The notes beneath the pieces were generated by a model. It was given only the letters and a program-made list of their open reading frames with translations, was not told where the DNA came from and did no database searches. A stretch of 64,000 nucleotides of DNA from positions 420,684-484,683 of the forward strand of contig KV425559.1 of the NCBI GenBank assembly GCA_001632425.1. The letters are read 5' to 3'. Positions 57,737-64,000 of the stretch are shown here, piece by piece. A program made the position numbers and the translations under genes. The stretch's first letter is position 1; every line of letters begins with the position of its first letter. Source of the stretch: Neolentinus lepideus HHB14362 ss-1. Its lineage: Eukaryota; Basidiomycota; Agaricomycetes; Gloeophyllales; Gloeophyllaceae.

Positions 57737-60364
57737 TCAACACATGCCGGACAGTCTCTGCGCAAGCACCTCCACGAGATGCGCATCCACTCCGAACTCT
57801 TTTGCCAACGCACCAAAGGCATCGCCAGAGGGGCTGCCGCGGCTTGCAGCACTCTCAGGAGGAGTCAGCCCGGGCGGCCCTTGAACGGCGAGTCCCGGGG
57901 GAGGTCCTTGGAGAGAGACGTCCATGGAAGAGGTGGCGCTGGCGAAGGAAATGTTGGGAGACTGAACCGACGATGATGTGAAGTGCATGTCAGGCATAGT
58001 CTCCAGCATGTCAGCAAGACACTTCAGCTGCTGAGAGGTGAAGGCTAACGAGATTAAGTAAGTGACAGTCCACGGACGTCGAGAAGCGACTGCCAACCTT
58101 GACAATCCAACGCGATCTCGCCCAGCTGCTGGAGTAGTTCGGCCCAGTCTTGCTCCTGCTTCTCGTTCGCCCGAGAAATCAGGGCTTGGATGCCGGCAGA
58201 GGTGACATCTACAGACGAACGTCAGAGACCCGATAGCACACATCAAACGTTGTTACGTACCGTACAACATGTCCCTTAGGTTGCTCGACCAGAAGACACG
58301 ACTATCGACGTCCGCAGGGAACTTGGAAAGGATGCTGATCAACGAGTGGAACGGCAGAGAAGGCACCTTGAGGAAATGAGACTGCGAGAGTGTCAAATAG
58401 TGAACCTCCACACACGCGCATATATGCACTCACATCAGGCGACCTTATAAGATGCAACAACGCGTTGAGTTCTGACTCGGACAACAATCCACTGCCCAGA
58501 GTCGAGATCACCACATCGTTCGTCAATCCCGCAAGAGACGGCCTGGAACTATCGAATGCGCCCTGCCACGACGGGAACAGTGCCTTCATCAGTTCCTCCT
58601 GGCTGCTACGAGTGACAGTAACGCCGCGTGCCCTCTTGCCCTTGCCAAGAACCGAGTTCTGCGCCGTGCGCAGGGCCTTCCTCATCGCGTCCTCGTTGGT
58701 CATCTCCGCATACGCATGGCTCAACGTCTTACCCTTACGATCGAGCAAGACGTGGACGCGCACGACGGGGTGTTTCAACCAGTTGGCTATGGCGGGTGGG
58801 GTAATGTCCTTGTGAACAGGTGTCAGCACTTTGGAATTACTAAATCAGAGACAGATTTCTGTACCCAAGGAACGTTGTCAATGCGGAGAACAGGATATTC
58901 CCCGGACCTGGAGACCTCTTCTACGGGCGTCGAAGCGCCTTGGAAACGATCGAAGAAGAGGCCAGCATCGTCGAAGGCATTCGAGAAGAAGCTATCCTCC
59001 TTGAGCTTCGGCGAAGCCCTCGAAGCAGGCCCACTCCCAGACCCATTGACAGGCACGTTCCTCAGATGGAAGTTGTCCACTCCAGTCTTGCAAACGGCAC
59101 ATTGCATATCCTTTTCACCGACAATGTTCAATGCGCTGGTGAGGCATCCAGAACATAAGGGATGGGAGCACGGGACAAGGATCGCAAGAGAGTTTGCCGA
59201 ACGACCACAGACGGAACAGTTGGTAGACTCGACTGACTCAGGCGTCTCGCTTTCTTGTATATCGTAATGCAGCGCACCCTCGGTAATAGGAGACAGAGAG
59301 CGGACATTGAAGGGATCATTGGGCGACATGGACAGAGGGAACGATTGAGTTTGGGGAAAGGCTTGAGGATAAGGTGCATATTCATCTTCATCTATATCAA
59401 ATAATTCTACATTGGGCTACTCAAGTCAGTACAGCTACAAAGAATGACGGTATGACACGAACCTGACCAAACGCCGGACGGCGACGCGTGTAGGCAGGAT
59501 CAGTCATGCTTCCTTTCATCTTCAACTTCGTTATATTTACAGCTTTTGGAGGCGGAGTATTCAAATCGGCCAAGGTTCGACGATCCGGTGTAGAGGGGAT
59601 TTGGGGAGAGGCAGGCTGCACATTAATATTAGACTGCGACAGAGCGCGAGCGCGGCGGTGTGTCGACAGGAACGCGGGAGGCAAGAGGACTAGCCATTGT
59701 CAGTCAAGGTATATTCACGGTAGTTGAATGACATCTCACCTTCATTATAGATTGAATGGAATGGAAGGCACGCGTCAGTCGCCTAGTCTCGTTAATACTT
59801 ATCGCTACTCACCTTGATCGTTGACGAAATGAGCTGGGGACACGTTCTCGGAATACTCGGGGTCGCTGGCTAAGAACGCGAAAGGACACCAAGGTCGGTA
59901 TATGCGTCGATTAACAAGCATGAGGACTCACATTCATCATCCGCGTAACGCGACTCCTGACTGGGCGTGACTCTGATACCGTTTTCTTTTGCGCGAGACC
60001 TCCAATTATCAGTGACATCTGCTACACTATGCCTGTTTTTGTGGTGCGTGTGGACCTCAGGCGACATCGACAAGCTGAGACGTTTGCCGCTGGGAACCGT
60101 AATAGGGGTGTCCAACATTGACGCGTCAGAAGACGCGAAAGATCGGAGACTGTGAGGCGTATAAGGCGTAGACATCGTGCTGGCAGGCGTCATCGGAGAG
60201 GTCAATTGATGTCGGTGACCACGGTTGAGACGTTGCGGGGTGACTGGAGAGAAGACCTGGCGCTCAGACTTTCTGGATCGCGACGGTGGGGCAGGTGTTG
60301 TTGGCGCGGACGCGGGCACCATTGGAAAGGAGAATGCGTGTTTCGTCGTCGTCGCGGGCATCAT
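57737..60364 (-). CDS. RING-finger plus RRM-type protein
   Basis: ATG 60364 (MMPATTTKHAFSFP) opens a long low-complexity region with many Ser-Pro and Thr-Pro sites (SPMTPASTMSTPYTPHSL), possible CDK targets. Near 59240 the frame reads NCSVCGRSANSLAILVPCSH then PLCSGCL and QCAVC, which fits a C3HC4 RING zinc finger. After EDSFFSNAFDDAGLFFDRF, a segment YPVLRIDNVPW joins ITPPAIANWLKHPVVRVHVL and LSHAYAEMTNEDAMRKALRT, which look like the strands and helices of an RRM fold. The remainder is helical with a proline- and glycine-rich tail ending LAQRLSGMC at 57737. I do not know the named orthologue. A RING next to an RRM suggests an RNA-linked ubiquitin ligase, as in CNOT4, but the layout differs. 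It is divergent from MLH1. Confidence 0.78.
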
Positions 60365-60679
60365 GGTTGAGGGGTATACGCGCTTGATGGTGGTCGTCGA
60401 GAGCAAACAAACGGCGCTGAGAAATTACGTTTTTATTCCCAACGCGTCGCGCACGTCACGTGGTCGTAGATGCGTCTGATCGTAACGTGACGCCGTCATC
60501 CCGCAAACCATGTACGACGACAAATTTAAATACGACGTGGAACGTGTTTGAGCGTGTATATCTTGGTCTGGACTGTACTGTGAACTTAGTCGGAAGAAAA
60601 ACGCCCCCAGGAAGCTTAAGAGCACCCTTAGAAACTATCATATTCAAAGATTACGATTCATCCTTAGGCCTTTCTCGAA
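60365..60679. promoter_or_regulatory. Divergent promoter shared by the RING protein and MLH1
   Basis: These 315 bases between divergent starts contain an MluI-box core ACGCGT at 60442-60447 followed by CACGTG at 60457-60462, and another ACGCGT just inside MLH1 (about 60686-60691). MCB elements control several replication and mismatch repair genes in yeast. Their use here is inferred. Confidence 0.4.
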
Positions 60680-63600
60680 ATGGCGACGCGTTCTCAGTCG
60701 CTACAGCTTCCAGGACCCAAACCGATTCGTAGACTGCAAGAATCTCTCATAAACCGCATCGCGGCAGGAGAAGTACGTCACATCTGCGATATGTACACCA
60801 AGTCTAATGTGGCATAGATCATTCACAGACCTGCATCTGCTCTGAAGGAACTCATAGAAAACAGCCTTGATGCATGCTCGACCTCCGTGCGTGTTACAGT
60901 CAAAGATGGCGGCATGAAGCTGCTGCAGATCCAAGACAATGGCTCAGGTATCCGTGTAAGAGAGCTTCTGCTGAAGATGTTCATGTACTGAGACATAACT
61001 TGTCTAGAAAAGCGACCTATCGATCCTGGCGGAACGCTTCACAACATCAAAGATATCTACCTTCTCCGATTTGTCTCAGCTCGCGACCTATGGGTTCCGT
61101 GGCGAAGCTCTTGCGTCGATATCTCACGTAGCGCACCTCACTGTAATGACTAAAACGAAGTCGGACACATGCGCCTGGAAGTCAGCAGTACCTTTATGTG
61201 TATATTCGTGTGTCGCTCACCGCGAGATGCACAGAGCTTGCTATGAAGACGGTACGCTCATCCCAGCCAAAGCAGGACTCACGCAGGACCCCAAACCGTG
61301 TGCAGGCAACGACGGAACTACCATCATAGTGGGTGCCCGAACACAGTTACAAGGAAACATGAGACTGTGTTGATGATACTCCACAGGTTGAAGATCTGTT
61401 TTACAACACCCCAACTCGTTTGTCTTCCCTACGCAGTTCGTCTGAAGAGTATGCCCGTATTCTCGATGTCATGACAAAGTATGCCGTACACAACTCCGCA
61501 GTATCCTTCGTCTGCAAGAAGGTATGATATATTATTCCACGAACCTCTCAGACCCCGGAGAAGGCGCGCAATCACCTGTCTAATACATTAATACAGGCAG
61601 GGTCGACCTCCTCAGACTTATCAACCCCATCTGGATCAACAACGGAACAGGTGATCCGGTTGTTATATGGTCATTCTGTAGCCAAAGAACTCATCCACGT
61701 CACCACTTCGTCGAACCCATCAAAAGACGAAGGGAGACAATCAGATGGAAACGACGAAGGGGCCATGGACGTCGATGAGGACCAAGATGAACAAGACGAT
61801 CCAGAAGCATGGTCAGCCGAAGCGTACATGAGCGGCGCGAGCTACCACGCGAAGAAGACAGTTCTTTTGTTGTTTATCAATAGTAAGTCAAGCACAACTA
61901 CTTTCCTAGGTGATGCCAGGAAATCAAGTTAATTTCCGCGCAAATAGACCGCCTCGTCGACTCCCCGAGGATCAAACGATCTCTGGAAGCTACGTACAGC
62001 AGCATACTGCCTAAAGGAGCGTCTCCTTATATCTATCTCAGGTAAGATACTCGTCATATCGTCTCATGTCCTGACAAAGTGAATTTGAAAACCAGTCTGC
62101 GTATCGATCCCCGCTCTGTCGACGTGAACGTCCATCCCACAAAACGCGAAGTCCACTTCCTCAATGAAGAGAAGATCATCGAGCGAATTTGCGATGCCAT
62201 ACAGGAGGCTCTCTCGGGCGGCAGTCGGTCGAGAGTATTTGAGTATCAGGTACGAAGATTATACGAGAAGATTATACGAGATAGAAGGCACAATATACGC
62301 GGAGTTGTGGGCTGATGCTTGATGACAGACGACGCTTACAGGCGGGATCGCGGAGCCAGTCGAGAAGTCGAAGAAAGGCAAGGGTAAGGAAATGGAGAAG
62401 GAGAAGGAGAAGGAAGTCCCGGTGCCTGACAGAGAAGAAGTCGAGGAAAGAGAAGAAAATGTACCATCTTCCGCCGGTGAATTGACAATTCCCTCCCTCG
62501 CCGAACGTTAAGATTTCTGACCAGGACATATGCGCTCTCAAGTCGGAGTATCCGAGCTCAAGAAGAAAGTCTATTCGCACCACAAAGTGCGCACGTCGAC
62601 TCAGGACAGGACGCTGGACTCCATGTTCCCGGTTTTGAGCCCGTTTCAGGCTCGTGGTACACCATCGAAGTCGGGGGACCAGGGGGAGAGCGTTCCACTC
62701 GGCACCCAGCCTGGACAGGTTATCAAACTGCGGGAGATCAAGCAGTCAGAGTGCTATCTGACATCGGTGCAGACACTCAGGAAGGAGGTCGAGAAGGCCA
62801 GACACAAAAGTGAGCATGGACCTTGGCGCATAATTGACATCACGAGTGGACATGCTGAACTACGTATAGACCTCTCCGAGATTCTGGAGAAGTATATTTT
62901 CGTCGGCATCGTCGACGTGAGGCGCTGTCTGTCTCTAGTTCAACACTCCACGAGACTGTATCTCGTCAACCATGATGCGTTCGCGTACGTCCTTTAACCT
63001 TTATGCCATGACTGGATTAACAATACCATGGTTCACCATGCACAAAGCCAGGAGCTTTTCTACCAATTAGGACTGAAACAATTCGGTAACACGAGCAGGT
63101 TCAAGCTGTCGCCACCGCCATCTTTGAAAGCAATGGTGAAGCTGGCCGTCGACGCGGAAGAGGGTACATCTCAGAGTCGGTTCTCCAAAGAACAAATTGT
63201 CGAGGTGGGTTGAGGCAAGTATCACTCTTTGATCTCGAGAACTGATGGGTCGCAGATGATCGTCAGCGCTATGATATCAAGAAGAGAGATGCTGCAAGAA
63301 TACTTCTCCTTGGGTATCAGCGACGACGGCCTAGTCGAATACTTGCCTCTCCTCCTTCGAGGTTATACGCCAAATCTTGACAAACTGCCCTTATTCCTAA
63401 TGCGACTTGGCCCTCAGGTGTGGTACTTCTGTCATGGCACACTTCATCACTGACCTCGGTTGGCAGGTAAACTGGACCTCAGAAAAAGAATGTTTTGAGA
63501 CATTCCTCCGAGAGCTCGCGCTTTTCTACGTACCAGGCCCTTTGATCTCTCAGTCGGCGGACAATAACCCTGATGAAGAGAAAGCGGAACGGTGGCAGAT

Positions 63601-63721
63601 AGAGCATGTGCTATTTCCGTCTTTCCGTCGATATCTTCGTCCACCCAAAACTTTGCTGGATCAAGACATCGTTCAGGTCGCAAACCTTCCTGATCTGTAT
63701 CGGGTCTTCGAACGATGCTAG
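60680..63721 (+). CDS. MLH1: DNA mismatch repair protein MLH1
   Basis: MLH1 pairs with PMS1 or MLH3 and acts after MutS homologues in mismatch repair. ATG 60680 gives [20 protein letters not shown]. The GHKL ATPase core is complete: [60 protein letters not shown] and [16 protein letters not shown]. Later come [16 protein letters not shown], then [20 protein letters not shown] and [13 protein letters not shown]. After an acidic linker (MEKEKEKEV), the C-terminal domain has [20 protein letters not shown] and [43 protein letters not shown] and the terminal LYRVFERC, the conserved C-terminal FERC of MLH1. Around a dozen introns. A tandem 13-base unit (ACGAGAAGATTAT-like) lies in the intron near 62250-62285. 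Confidence 0.95.
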
Positions 63722-64000
63722 ACGACAGAGGTAGTCTCTGCCCGACAACTAGGGATTAATCTATTGTACATCTATATAATGCCCGTAGAGTGGATGATGA
63801 ATGGATGCTAATACTGATACATGCTGATACAGACTGCGGTTAGTTAAATTATGACGCAAAAAAAATAGCGCAATGCGAAGCACAACAGCAGGAATGTTAA
63901 TGATGAAACCCGTTGAGAGAATTACTCCGTGAGAGAGACAAGTGTTCCAAAGAATCAAAAACAAAAGCGTCCGATTCAGAGTCGCTCCCTGAATCCTCGT
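63722..64000. other. 3' flank of MLH1, no gene recognised
   Basis: 279 bases after the MLH1 stop. AT-rich untranslated-type sequence up to the window end. Confidence 0.5.

Noticed and set aside
62245..62290. Tandem AGATTATACGAG repeat in MLH1 as a functional coding repeat
   Set aside because: It lies in an intron between the VFEYQ exon and the next conserved exon, so it is most likely a simple slippage repeat.

Overview
This window is nuclear DNA from a filamentous basidiomycete, most likely an Agaricomycete such as a polypore or relative. The evidence is the dense, intron-rich gene structure (introns of about 50-60 bases with GT-AG ends), the set of conserved fungal proteins, a basidiomycete-type seven-helix membrane protein, and the mobile-element debris (Tnp2-like and Helitron-like). 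All exon joins were read by eye from the sequence. Family names come from recognised motifs and remembered family features, not from any search.

Layout: 1-650 is a broken Tnp2-type transposase fragment. 944-2256 is a class I fructose-bisphosphate aldolase (+). 2439-4576 is a secreted histidine acid phosphatase (-). 4971-6131 is an FtsJ-fold methyltransferase-like gene (-), followed by a decayed tandem copy at 6540-7595. 8132-10216 is an Rmd1/Sif2 family membrane protein (+). 10404-13944 is exocyst Sec5 (-). 14366-15670 is fatty acid 2-hydroxylase Scs7 (-). 15993-18603 is a mitochondrial-type acyl-CoA synthetase (-). 19145-19987 is an unrecognised basic protein (-). 20256-21481 is an Old Yellow Enzyme homologue (-). 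22560-23554 is transposon debris that includes the C-terminal part of a Helitron PIF1-like helicase. 24538-24609 is tRNA-Asp(GTC), and 24749-25698 is a DJ-1 family protein (-).

The second half holds a carboxylesterase pseudogene (26867-28575, +), a coiled-coil protein (28725-30524, -), prolyl-tRNA synthetase (31058-33676, -), mitochondrial isoleucyl-tRNA synthetase (33991-38085, -), a divergently transcribed B-type cyclin (38348-40385, +), a GH53 endo-galactanase (41301-42661, -), a transposon-type ORF (43530-44109, -), an NFKBIL1-like protein (44880-45716, -), proteasome subunit Rpn1 (45921-49290, +), a CBS-domain protein (49547-50319, +), a seven-helix basidiomycete membrane protein (50731-52235, -), an intact carboxylesterase paralogous to the pseudogene (53255-54962, -), a gene-poor repeat-bearing stretch, a RING-plus-RRM protein (57737-60364, -) and MLH1 (60680-63721, +).

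Most genes are unrelated housekeeping genes rather than a pathway cluster. I found no CRISPR array, no biosynthetic cluster and no convincing wholly new system. The points most worth a second look are residue changes at catalytic positions in the FtsJ-like and OYE-like proteins, the two duplicate/pseudogene pairs, a possible mitochondrial leader on prolyl-tRNA synthetase, a cluster of ACGCG motifs in front of the cyclin gene, duplicated splice acceptors in the DJ-1 gene, and a splice-phase problem in the aldolase.
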